7,622 bases of DNA from Thermoleophilaceae bacterium (GTDB taxonomy: Bacteria; Actinomycetota; Thermoleophilia; Solirubrobacterales; Thermoleophilaceae): positions 1-7,622 of the forward strand of contig JACCZR010000248.1 of NCBI GenBank assembly GCA_013695855.1. Direction: 5' to 3'. Made by a program: the position numbers and the translations under genes. This document shows, in pieces, positions 1-5,875 of the stretch (position 1 is the stretch's first letter; each line of letters starts with the position of its first letter). The notes beneath the pieces were generated by a model. That model was not told the DNA's origin. It did not search any database and saw nothing but the letters and a program-made list of their open reading frames with translations.

Positions 1-543
1 GCGCTCGTGCTCGGCCACGGAGCCGGCGGGGGCGTCGCCGCCCCCGACCTCGTCGCGGTGACCGAGGCCGTGGTGGCCCAAGGATTCAGCGTGGCCCTGG
101 TCGAGCAGCCCTACCGGGTGGCCGGCCGGAAGTCCTCTCCGCCGGCACGCCAGCTCGACGCGGCGTGGACGGCGGTGATCGAACAGCTCGCGGCCGAGGA
201 GCTGAGCGGCCTGCCGATCGTGCCGGGGGGTCGGTCGGCCGGTGCGCGGGTGGCCTGCCGCACGGCCGCGGCCACCGGCTCCGTGGGCGTCCTCTGCCTC
301 GCATTCCCGCTCCAGCCCCCGGCCCGCGCCGGAAAGCGGCCGGGCGAGAGCCGGATCGGGGAGCTCGAGACCGCGGGCGTTCCGGTGCTCGTGGTCCAGG
401 GCGAACGGGACCGCTTCGGCATGCCGCCTGCCGGCGGTGACCGCACGGTCGTGGAGGTACCCGGCGACCACAGCCTCAGGAAGGACCCGGCCGCGGTGGC
501 AGATGCGGCGCGGGAATGGCTTTCCGGACTCCTGAGCGCCTAG
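1..543 (+). CDS. Alpha/beta-hydrolase, KANL3/Tex30 (dienelactone hydrolase-like) type, 5' partial
   Basis: The reading frame is open from the window edge and ends with TAG at 541-543. The visible protein begins ALVLGHGAGGG, which is the usual first strand plus oxyanion-hole segment of this family, so the true start lies to the left. The GTG at 7 falls inside that strand and is unlikely to be the start. A hydrolase triad can be assigned: nucleophile Ser in GGRSAGARVA (codon 235-237), acidic Asp in VQGERDRFG (codon 409-411), and His in VPGDHSLRK near the C-terminus. About 180 residues are present, so little is missing from a family of roughly 200-220 residues. Members are small cytosolic serine hydrolases whose substrates are mostly unknown, and I assign none. 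The next gene starts 9 bases downstream on the same strand, which suggests an operon. Confidence 0.85.
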   Translation, partial: ALVLGHGAGGGVAAPDLVAVTEAVVAQGFSVALVEQPYRVAGRKSSPPARQLDAAWTAVIEQLAAEELSGLPIVPGGRSAGARVACRTAAATGSVGVLCLAFPLQPPARAGKRPGESRIGELETAGVPVLVVQGERDRFGMPPAGGDRTVVEVPGDHSLRKDPAAVADAAREWLSGLLSA

Positions 544-552
544 GCTCCCCCG

Positions 553-1011
553 ATGGCCTACACCAGCACCGAGGGGCGCCAGGATCTGCTCGACGGGCTC
601 GCCGAGGCGACTTCGCACCTCGGCGTCGCGCTCGAGTCGCTGGGCGAGGCCTACGAGCAGCTCGACGAGCAGACAGCCGACCGCCTGGAGCAAGAGCTCT
701 TCGGGCCGACCCAGAAGGCCTACGGGCGCGCGCAGCGCATCGTCACGGCGTTCGCCGGCCGGTACGGCATGGCCGCCGGCACCTTCGGGCCGCAGTCCTC
801 GGGGCTTCCCTCGCGGGGCGCGCGGGGCTTCATCGACGACGCCGTCGCTGCGCTCGCCGAAGCCGCCGAGGGCTTCGTGGCGGTCCAGGAGTCGCCGCCG
901 TGGACCGAGGTGGGCGACACAGAGCTTCGAGCGGGGGTCGCGGACATTCGCGGGCTGATCGACGACCTGCCGCAGAGAGCCGACGACCTAGTGCGCACGC
1001 TCGGGCGCTAG
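553..1011 (+). CDS. Hypothetical helical protein, 152 residues
   Basis: I do not recognise a family. The ATG at 553 lies 9 bases after the preceding stop, and the gene ends with TAG at 1009-1011, 7 bases before the next start. That spacing supports a real gene in a three-gene operon. No strong Shine-Dalgarno precedes the ATG, so translation probably relies on coupling. The protein has no signal peptide, no membrane segment and no cysteine. It is rich in Ala, Leu, Glu and Asp and looks almost entirely alpha-helical. A first helical block covers roughly residues 8-70, a Gly/Pro/Ser-rich linker follows at about 73-92, and a second helical block runs from about 95 to the end, interrupted by a short ESPPW segment. 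The layout suggests a small soluble helical bundle, perhaps with a partner, but no function can be assigned. Codon use and GC content match the neighbours. Confidence 0.75.
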   Translation: MAYTSTEGRQDLLDGLAEATSHLGVALESLGEAYEQLDEQTADRLEQELFGPTQKAYGRAQRIVTAFAGRYGMAAGTFGPQSSGLPSRGARGFIDDAVAALAEAAEGFVAVQESPPWTEVGDTELRAGVADIRGLIDDLPQRADDLVRTLGR

Positions 1012-1018
1012 TCGATCG

Positions 1019-1945
1019 ATGACTCGCGCGCGCGCAGGAGTCGCTCTGTGCGCGTGCTCCCTGCTCGCCGCGTGCGGTGACGCGAGCTCCCCCGAGGACT
1101 CTCGGAGCAAGGTCGGTGCCCGGGGCGGGTCCCCGCTGTGCGCCGAGCTGAAGCCCCAGCTCACCGGCCGGGTCCAGACCACCGAGGCGACCGAGCTCTC
1201 GGGCCTGGTGGCCTCGCGCCGTCAGGCCGGGGTGCTGTGGGCCCACAACGACTCGGGCGACAGCGCCCGCCTGTTCGCCCTGGCCCCCGACGGAAGGCTG
1301 CGCGGTGAGCTGGCGGTGCCCCGTGCGGAGAACGTGGACTGGGAGGACATCGCGCTCGGTCCCGGGCCGGGGACCCGCGACGCGCTGTTCGTGGCCGACA
1401 TCGGCGACAACGACGAGGAGCGCCGCTCCGTGTCGGTCTATCTCGTGCCCGAGCCCGACCCGGGCAGCGGGGCGCCGAAGACGAGCGCACCCGCGCAGAG
1501 GCTCACACTGCGCTACCCGGACCGCCCCCACGACGCCGAAGCACTGCTCATCGACCCCTCCGGAGGGGAGCTCGTGGTGGTCACCAAGAGCTTCGGCGGC
1601 GATGCCTCTGTCTACACCGCCGGCAGGCCGCGCACCGCAACGATGACCAAGCTCCGGCGCGTGGGACGCGTCCCGGTGAGCGCGGGGGAAGCGGTTACGG
1701 CGGGCGACGTGTCCGCCGACGGGGGCACGATCGTGCTGCGCACCTACGACCGCGCGCTGGTGTGGTCGCGGCGGCGGGGCGAGTCGCTGTCCGCGGCGCT
1801 GCGCCGCGAGCCCTGCGCCGCCGGGGCGGACCTCCTAGGCGAAGGCCAGGGCGAGACGCTGGCGCTGTCGCCCGACGGCCGCTCGTTCTTCACCGTGCCC
1901 GAGGGCGTTCGACCGGCGCTGCGCCGCTACGCCCCGGCGCGCTAG
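1019..1945 (+). CDS. Secreted lipoprotein with beta-propeller-like repeats
   Basis: The 308-residue product starts at ATG 1019. Its N-terminus is a lipoprotein signal: basic n-region (MTRARA), hydrophobic stretch, then the lipobox LAAC with the acylated Cys at residue 19. A Ser/Gly-rich spacer follows, so the mature protein should sit on the outer face of the membrane. The rest carries short beta-rich motifs spaced like propeller blades: WAHNDSGD (74-81), DWEDIA (107-112), DIGDN (127-131), HDAEALLIDP (171-180), TAGDVSADG (227-235) and GQGETLALSPDG (276-287). I recall this motif set from uncharacterised actinobacterial propeller proteins. The many Asp/Asn/Gly loops could bind calcium, but this is inference. 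Cys41 and Cys266 could form a disulfide joining the first and last blades. No enzymatic residues are evident, and a binding or sensing role is equally possible. The stop codon overlaps the stop of dinB on the other strand. No clear Shine-Dalgarno is seen. Confidence 0.85.
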   Translation: MTRARAGVALCACSLLAACGDASSPEDSRSKVGARGGSPLCAELKPQLTGRVQTTEATELSGLVASRRQAGVLWAHNDSGDSARLFALAPDGRLRGELAVPRAENVDWEDIALGPGPGTRDALFVADIGDNDEERRSVSVYLVPEPDPGSGAPKTSAPAQRLTLRYPDRPHDAEALLIDPSGGELVVVTKSFGGDASVYTAGRPRTATMTKLRRVGRVPVSAGEAVTAGDVSADGGTIVLRTYDRALVWSRRRGESLSAALRREPCAAGADLLGEGQGETLALSPDGRSFFTVPEGVRPALRRYAPAR

Positions 1946-3135
1946 TCCTCTCCCGGGAACAGCCAGGTGGCCAACCGCGGGCCACGACCCAGCAGCGAGG
2001 CGCGGGTCACCGCCGTGGTTCCGAACCGGTCCCGCACCTCGTCGAGCACGTGGTCGAGGGTGTCGCCGCTGCGGCGGTCGAACGGCAGCTCGAGCTGGCG
2101 GCTCCCGGCTTCCAGGTTGGCCACCGTGACCCCGACCAGGGTCACGCCCCGGCGGGCGATCACCGGCCGCTCGGTGGCCACGAGCGCGCGCATCTCGGCC
2201 AGCACGGTGCTCGTTGTCGAAGTGGGCTCGGGCAAGGTGTGCGAGCGGGTTGCCCGCGTGAAGTCGCCGAAGCGCAGGCGCAGCACCACGGTCCGGCCCG
2301 CCCTGCCCTTCGCCCGCATCCGGCGCGTGACGCGATCGACCAGCGCGAGCACCGTGGCATCCAGAGCTTCGGGCGACGTCGGCCCGCGACCCAGCGCGCA
2401 CTGGGAGCCGAACGACCGCCGGCGAGGGGCCCGCTTGACCGGCCGCGGGTCACGGTTGTGGGCGAGGGCGTGGAGCTTGCGCCCGGCCGCGCGGCCCACC
2501 ATCTCCACAAGCTGGGTCTCGTCCAGCCGGGCTACCTGTCCCACCTTGCGCAGCCCGTGGGCATGGAGCTTCGCGGCGGTCGCCGGCCCGACTCCCCATA
2601 GGCGCTCGACCTCGAGCGGGTGGAGGAAGTCCAGTTCCCCGTCCGGGGCCACCAGCAGCAGCCCGTCCGGCTTGGCCACTCCGCTGGCCACCTTGGCCAA
2701 GAACTTGGTCCGCGCCACCCCGACGGTGATCGGCAGGCCAACCCGCTCGCGCACCTCCCGCCGCAGCTTCTCGGCTACCTGGGTGGGCGAGCCCGAGATG
2801 TGCTCCAGCCCGCGGGCGTCCAGGAACGCCTCGTCGATCGACAGCCGCTCGACGGTGGGCACCGCCTGCTCGAAGATCCCGGCCACCGCTTCGCTCGCCT
2901 CCACGTACGCGGAGAAGCGCGGCCTGACCACCAGGGCCCGCGGGCAGAGGCTCCGCGCCCGCCCGCCGCCCATGGCCGAGCGGACACCGAAGGCCCGCGC
3001 CTCGTAGCTCGCGGCGAGCACCACCCCGCCTCCCACGATGACCGGCTTGCCACGCAGCCGGGGGTCGTCGCGCTGCTCGACCGAGGCGAAGAACGCGTCG
3101 AGGTCGGCGTGCAGGATGGTGGCCTCGCCGGACAC
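1942..3135 (-). CDS. dinB: DNA polymerase IV (Y-family translesion polymerase)
   Basis: The product has 397 residues, somewhat longer than the roughly 350 of E. coli Pol IV. It is a low-fidelity polymerase that extends DNA past lesions when replication stalls. The N-terminal palm motif is HADLDAFFASVE, with catalytic Asp11 and the likely steric-gate Phe16 that excludes ribonucleotides. YEAR at 44-47 contacts the incoming nucleotide. SIDEAFLD at 99-106 supplies the second metal site (Asp101, Glu102). A helix-hairpin-helix thumb region follows (LWGVGPATAAKL, about 179-190), then the little-finger domain. QLELPF near residue 350 resembles a beta-clamp-binding motif. All key residues are intact. 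The start is GTG at 3135; no ATG, GTG or TTG lies in frame just upstream, and the family begins a few residues before HADLDAFF. A LexA-type box touches this start codon, so SOS control is likely. The stop shares CTAG with the convergent lipoprotein gene. Confidence 0.95.
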   Translation of the reverse strand: MSGEATILHADLDAFFASVEQRDDPRLRGKPVIVGGGVVLAASYEARAFGVRSAMGGGRARSLCPRALVVRPRFSAYVEASEAVAGIFEQAVPTVERLSIDEAFLDARGLEHISGSPTQVAEKLRREVRERVGLPITVGVARTKFLAKVASGVAKPDGLLLVAPDGELDFLHPLEVERLWGVGPATAAKLHAHGLRKVGQVARLDETQLVEMVGRAAGRKLHALAHNRDPRPVKRAPRRRSFGSQCALGRGPTSPEALDATVLALVDRVTRRMRAKGRAGRTVVLRLRFGDFTRATRSHTLPEPTSTTSTVLAEMRALVATERPVIARRGVTLVGVTVANLEAGSRQLELPFDRRSGDTLDHVLDEVRDRFGTTAVTRASLLGRGPRLATWLFPGED

Positions 3136-3148
3136 GAACGTATGTTCG
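3135..3148 (-). promoter_or_regulatory. LexA (SOS) operator at dinB
   Basis: The plus-strand sequence CGAACGTATGTTCG has perfect 5-base inverted arms (CGAAC/GTTCG) around a 4-base centre. It fits the Gram-positive SOS consensus CGAACRNRYGTTCG on both strands. It lies directly upstream of dinB, a classic SOS gene, and its last base is the first base of the GTG start codon. A lone CGAAC half-site lies at 3157-3161. Binding by LexA is inferred from the match and position. Confidence 0.85.
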
Positions 3149-3170
3149 CCCTTGGCCGAACGGAACGCAA
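3135..3170 (-). promoter_or_regulatory. Possible leaderless dinB promoter overlapping the SOS box
   Basis: On the minus strand TTGCGT (3170-3165) could serve as a -35 element. After a 17-base spacer, GAACAT (3147-3142) could serve as a weak -10 element, which would place transcription start at about the GTG codon (3135). The nearest purine-rich ribosome-site candidate, AAGGG, is 13 bases from the GTG, which is too far to be typical. A leaderless transcript with LexA covering the -10 region and start would reconcile these facts. The -10 match is poor, so this is a model only. Confidence 0.3.
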
Positions 3171-3204
3171 GACCGGTTGCGCGGGGCCCTTCGGAGAACC
3201 GGTC
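3171..3204. repeat. Inverted repeat between PRC-barrel gene and dinB
   Basis: GACCGGTT (3171-3178) and AACCGGTC (3197-3204) form a perfect 8-bp inverted repeat with an 18-base GC-rich loop. Each arm contains the palindrome ACCGGT, so the pair is also a direct repeat of that hexamer. No T-run follows on the minus strand, so it is a weak candidate for a terminator of the PRC-barrel gene. It could equally be a protein-binding dyad upstream of the dinB promoter. Confidence 0.4.
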
Positions 3205-3224
3205 CTTGCCGGCTTTGCGACGTC

Positions 3225-3602
3225 TTAGGTGGGCGGGTGGGTGCCGCCGGCGCCCGGCTCGGCGTGCTGCCCATCCGACTGCCCGCTCGCGTGGTCCACC
3301 CCGTAGTGGTCATAGAGCGCTCGCTGATCTGAGGCGCTCAGCTCGTCGTCGGGATCGATGGCGGGCGCATCCTTGACGTGTTCCTTGTCGAACGGCACGC
3401 GCACGATCTTGCCTTCGCTCAACGAGTCGCCGATCGGCACGAGGGTGAGCCGATTGCCTATGAGGCCGGTCTTCACCGTCACCCACGCCGGCTCGCCCGT
3501 GTGCTGATCGCGGTAGATCTCAGCGATCTTGCCGATCTTCTCGCCGTCGCGGTCGATCAGCTCGTGACCGCGCCAAGCGCCGGCCGTGTCTTCGTCGGGC
3601 AT
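3225..3602 (-). CDS. PRC-barrel domain protein
   Basis: The product has 125 residues and starts at ATG 3602 (MPDEDTAGAW). The frame is open further upstream, but that part overlaps the coiled-coil gene in another frame. The ATG at 3602 has a strong ribosome site and begins just before the domain. The PRC-barrel covers about residues 8-80: WRGHELIDRDGEKIGKIAEIY, then TGEPAWVTVKTGL, then the LTLVPIGD and IVRVPFDKEHVKDAP strands. A short conserved-looking helix, DDELSASDQRALYDHYGV (85-102), follows, as in actinobacterial proteins of this type. The last 23 residues are a Gly/His/Pro/Gln-rich disordered tail. PRC-barrels are small beta domains found in RNA-processing and photosynthetic proteins and in stress-linked bacterial proteins; they usually bind a partner. 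No catalytic role is claimed. The protein is soluble with no signal. It is translationally linked to the upstream membrane coiled-coil gene. Confidence 0.88.
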   Translation of the reverse strand: MPDEDTAGAWRGHELIDRDGEKIGKIAEIYRDQHTGEPAWVTVKTGLIGNRLTLVPIGDSLSEGKIVRVPFDKEHVKDAPAIDPDDELSASDQRALYDHYGVDHASGQSDGQHAEPGAGGTHPPT

Positions 3603-3608
3603 CCTGTT

Positions 3609-3616
3609 CCCTCCTC
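3609..3616 (-). promoter_or_regulatory. Ribosome binding site of PRC-barrel gene
   Basis: On the minus strand GAGGAGGG lies six bases before the ATG at 3602. Its first base is the last base of the TAG stop of the upstream coiled-coil gene (TAGAGGAGGG). This decides the PRC-barrel start and predicts coupled translation of the pair. Confidence 0.85.
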
Positions 3617-4101
3617 TAGCGGTTCTGGTCGGGGTCCAGCTCGTCGGCCCGCCGGCTGCGCTCCTGCGCGTCGTCGCGGACTCGGGAAGCCTCCGACGAT
3701 CGCTCGCTCGCGTCCTGGTCGAGCTTCTCGGCGGCTGCCCGCTCTTGGTCAGCCGCCTGGCCCCGGCGGCGAGCTTCTTCGCTGGCCTGTTCGGCCACCT
3801 CCTGCTGGCGGCGGGCCTCCTCGGCGGCCTGCTCGGCCACCTGCTGCTGGCGCCGCGTCTCTTCGGCAGCCTGCTCGGCGGACTCCCGCCTGCGGCGAGC
3901 CTGCTCGCCCACCTCGCCGGCCTCAGCCTCCTTGCGATCGGCCAGCTGCGCCTGGCCCTTCGCCTCTTCGCGGTGACCGGAAGCGGCCAGGCGGCGGCGC
4001 TCGTCTTCCTTCTTCTTCTTCTGACGTCCGCCCAGCAACAGCAGGACAGCCAGCAGCACGACGACCACCACAACGATCGCGATTATCAACCCGGTGCTCA
4101 T
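3616..4101 (-). CDS. Membrane-anchored coiled-coil protein
   Basis: The product has 161 residues and no recognised family. A very hydrophobic segment at residues 5-23 (Ile/Val/Leu-rich) forms a single N-terminal membrane anchor. It is followed by a basic run (RQKKKKEDERRR, 26-37), which by the positive-inside rule puts the long C-terminal part in the cytoplasm. From about residue 30 to the end the protein is almost entirely Glu, Arg, Ala and Gln, typical of a long charged helix or coiled coil. Residues 69-124 hold four 14-residue repeats (two heptads each) of the form RRQQxVAEQAAEEA. No cysteine or catalytic motif is visible. The start ATG at 4101 has a purine-rich site upstream. The stop TAG (3618-3616) runs into the ribosome site of the PRC-barrel gene. 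A scaffold or membrane-tether role, perhaps for the PRC protein, is inference. The repetitive composition makes database hits unreliable. Confidence 0.8.
   Translation of the reverse strand: MSTGLIIAIVVVVVVLLAVLLLLGGRQKKKKEDERRRLAASGHREEAKGQAQLADRKEAEAGEVGEQARRRRESAEQAAEETRRQQQVAEQAAEEARRQQEVAEQASEEARRRGQAADQERAAAEKLDQDASERSSEASRVRDDAQERSRRADELDPDQNR
3730..3897 (-). repeat. 42-bp tandem repeat coding for 14-residue units
   Basis: The period is exactly 42 bases. Four units are seen in the protein (residues 69-82, 83-96, 97-110, 111-124). The three nearest the N-terminus are clearly alike and the fourth is degenerate. In DNA, plus-strand copies beginning at 3784, 3826 and 3868 align by eye, the first two closely. 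The repeat probably arose by in-frame duplication and could vary in copy number between strains. Confidence 0.8.
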
Positions 4102-4118
4102 GAGCCCTTCCCCTCTCC
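4102..4118 (-). promoter_or_regulatory. Purine-rich ribosome binding region of coiled-coil gene
   Basis: The minus strand reads GGAGAGGGGAAGGGCTC just before the ATG at 4101. Several overlapping Shine-Dalgarno-like cores (GGAG, GAGGGG, AAGGG) are present, so the exact one used is unclear. A second AGGAGGAG lies further out, around 4126-4133, too far to serve this start. Confidence 0.6.
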
Positions 4119-4220
4119 TCTGAGTCTCCTCCTGCCCGGGTACCCGTCGGGCGTGCCGACCATGCGGGCGTAGCCTGCAGCCGGGGGACCGCTACCCCGA
4201 GCCGCTGGTGGCCGACCTCT

Positions 4221-4235
4221 GGCGGTAGAGCCGCC
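4221..4235 (-). terminator. Small GC hairpin after gcvPB
   Basis: GGCGG and CCGCC form a perfect 5-bp stem around a 5-base loop, 15 bases beyond the gcvPB stop. There is no T-run on the minus strand. It might end the gcv transcript, but such short GC hairpins are common by chance at this base composition. The remaining intergenic space (4102-4249) also holds a 10-bp palindrome CGGGTACCCG at 4137-4146. I see no convincing promoter there. Confidence 0.25.
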
Positions 4236-4249
4236 CCGGGACGAGCGGA

Positions 4250-5875
4250 CTACAGGGCGCCGCTCGCCGCGGCGGGATTCTCCTGGGCGCTACCGGGGTC
4301 GCCCGGGTTCTCGTGGGGCCCGCGGGGCTGGCGCACCACCGGCTTCTTCGCCGCTCCGGCCTCGTCCAGACGGCGGACCGGCGTGGTGTGCGGCGCGGTC
4401 CGGGCGATCTCCGGGTTCTCGGCCGCTTCCTCTAGGAGCGCGCGGATCGCCTCGGCGAAGTGGTCCAGGCGCTCCTTGGGCTCGGTCTCGGTGGGCTCGA
4501 TCATCAGCGCCTCGTCCACCAGCAGCGGGAAGTAGACCGTGGGCGGGTGGACCTCGTGGTCGAGCAGGCGCTTGGCGATGTCCAGCGTCTTGATGCCCAG
4601 CTTGTCCTTCGCGCCGCTGCCTGACAGGACGAACTCGTGCATGCAGTGGCGGTCGAAGGCAATCGGCAGGTACTCCGCGATACCCGGCTCGGCCAGGCGA
4701 GCCTTGAGGTAGTTGGCGTTCAGCACCGCCAGCTCGGACGCCTCGCGCAGGCCCTCGGCGCCCAGCGAGCAGATGTAGGCATACGAGCGCACGAACACGC
4801 CGAAGTTCCCCTGGAAGCCGCGCAGCTTGCCGATCGACTTCGGGCGGTCGTGGTCGAGGTCGAACACGGGGCCCGTGCCGTTGCCCGATATGTAGGCCGA
4901 GCGGCGGTGCTCGACCGGCCAACGCCCGGCCTGCGCTCCGACGCTGTGCGTGCGCACCACCTGCGGCACGGGCAGGAAGGGCTCGATGCGGTCGCTCACG
5001 GCGATCGGCCCCGCCCCTGGCCCACCGCCGCCGTGGGGCTGGGTGAAGGTCTTGTGCAGGTTGAAGTGCACGATGTCGAAGCCCATGTCGCCGGGGCGGG
5101 TGATGCCCATCACGGCGTTGAGGTTGGCCCCGTCGTAGTACAGGGTGGCTCCCACCTCGTGGACGATGCGGGCGATCTCCTCGATGTTCGAGTCGAACAG
5201 CCCCAGCGTGTTGGGATTGGTGAGCATGAGGCAGGCCACGTCCTCGGTGGCCTTCTCGCGCAGGTCGTCGAGGTCCACGCCGCCGTCGGGGGCGGTGCCC
5301 ACCTTGACCACCTCGTAGCCGGCCATGGTGACCGTGGCGGGGTTGGTGCCGTGGGCGGTGTCCGGGGTGAGGACCTTCGTGCGCTCGGTGCCGCGATCGG
5401 CGTGGTAGGCGCGGGTGAGCAGCAGGCCGGCCAGTTCGCCGTGGGAGCCGGCGCTGGGTTGGAGCGAGACGTGCGGCAACCCGGCGATCTCCGACAGCGC
5501 GCCCTGCAGGTTGAACATCAGCTCCAGCGCTCCCTGGGCGTGCTCGGGCTCCTGCAGGGGGTGCAGGCGGGCGTGGCCCGGCAGCGCGGCCACCCGCTCG
5601 TGCAGCTTGGGATTGTGCTTCATCGTGCACGAGCCCAGCGGGTAGAAGCCCTGGTCGAGGTGGAAGTTCTTGCGCGAGATCGTGACGTAATGGCGCACGA
5701 TCTCGGGCTCGGAGACCTCGGGGAGGGCGGCCGGGTCGGTTCGCCGGGCCCAGTCGGGCAGCAGGTCCTCCACCGCGGTCTCGGGCACGTCCTCGCGCGG
5801 CGGTGTGAAGGCACGACGCCCCTCACGCGAGCGCTCGAAGATCGTGATCGTGTCCTGCTCGGCGCCCACGCTCAT
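4250..5875 (-). CDS. gcvPB: Glycine dehydrogenase (decarboxylating) subunit 2
   Basis: This is the PLP-carrying half of the split P-protein of the glycine cleavage system. With GcvPA it releases CO2 from glycine and passes the aminomethyl group to lipoyl-GcvH. The product has 541 residues. The PLP-binding Lys is Lys275 in LHKTFTQPHGGGGPG, followed by the family's glycine-rich loop. Other conserved blocks are FYPLGSCTMKHNPK (77-90), SLQPSAGSHGE (137-147), DTAHGTNPA (172-180), TNPNTLGLFD (219-228) and YYDGANLNAVMG (246-257). The start is the ATG at 5875, which has a strong GAGGAGGTG ribosome site and overlaps the gcvPA stop (TGATG). The frame is open much further upstream, but that stretch is only an alternative frame of gcvPA. 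The usual family end (PHTTPVRRLDE...KPV) is followed here by about 26 extra residues rich in Pro, Gly, Ala and Asn. All catalytic blocks look intact. Confidence 0.96.
   Translation of the reverse strand: MSVGAEQDTITIFERSREGRRAFTPPREDVPETAVEDLLPDWARRTDPAALPEVSEPEIVRHYVTISRKNFHLDQGFYPLGSCTMKHNPKLHERVAALPGHARLHPLQEPEHAQGALELMFNLQGALSEIAGLPHVSLQPSAGSHGELAGLLLTRAYHADRGTERTKVLTPDTAHGTNPATVTMAGYEVVKVGTAPDGGVDLDDLREKATEDVACLMLTNPNTLGLFDSNIEEIARIVHEVGATLYYDGANLNAVMGITRPGDMGFDIVHFNLHKTFTQPHGGGGPGAGPIAVSDRIEPFLPVPQVVRTHSVGAQAGRWPVEHRRSAYISGNGTGPVFDLDHDRPKSIGKLRGFQGNFGVFVRSYAYICSLGAEGLREASELAVLNANYLKARLAEPGIAEYLPIAFDRHCMHEFVLSGSGAKDKLGIKTLDIAKRLLDHEVHPPTVYFPLLVDEALMIEPTETEPKERLDHFAEAIRALLEEAAENPEIARTAPHTTPVRRLDEAGAAKKPVVRQPRGPHENPGDPGSAQENPAAASGAL

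Noticed and set aside
1967..3007. A 346-codon plus-strand frame opposite dinB.
   Set aside because: It is Ser/Arg/Thr/Pro-rich with no motifs, whereas dinB on the minus strand has all Y-family catalytic motifs.
3603..4073. An N-terminal extension of the PRC-barrel protein to 282 residues.
   Set aside because: The extension overlaps the coiled-coil gene in another frame and is Arg/Ser/Pro-rich. The start at 3602 has an excellent ribosome site.
4137..4146. Palindrome CGGGTACCCG in the gap between gcvPB and the coiled-coil gene.
   Set aside because: Ten-base GC-rich palindromes occur often at this composition, and nothing nearby supports an operator.
3586..4173. A plus-strand frame encoding a very hydrophobic, membrane-like protein opposite the coiled-coil gene.
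   Set aside because: Reverse-complementing Glu/Gln/Arg/Ala repeats gives Leu/Gly/Ala/Phe-rich sequence, so the hydrophobicity is an artefact. The minus-strand frame has good ribosome sites and gene coupling.
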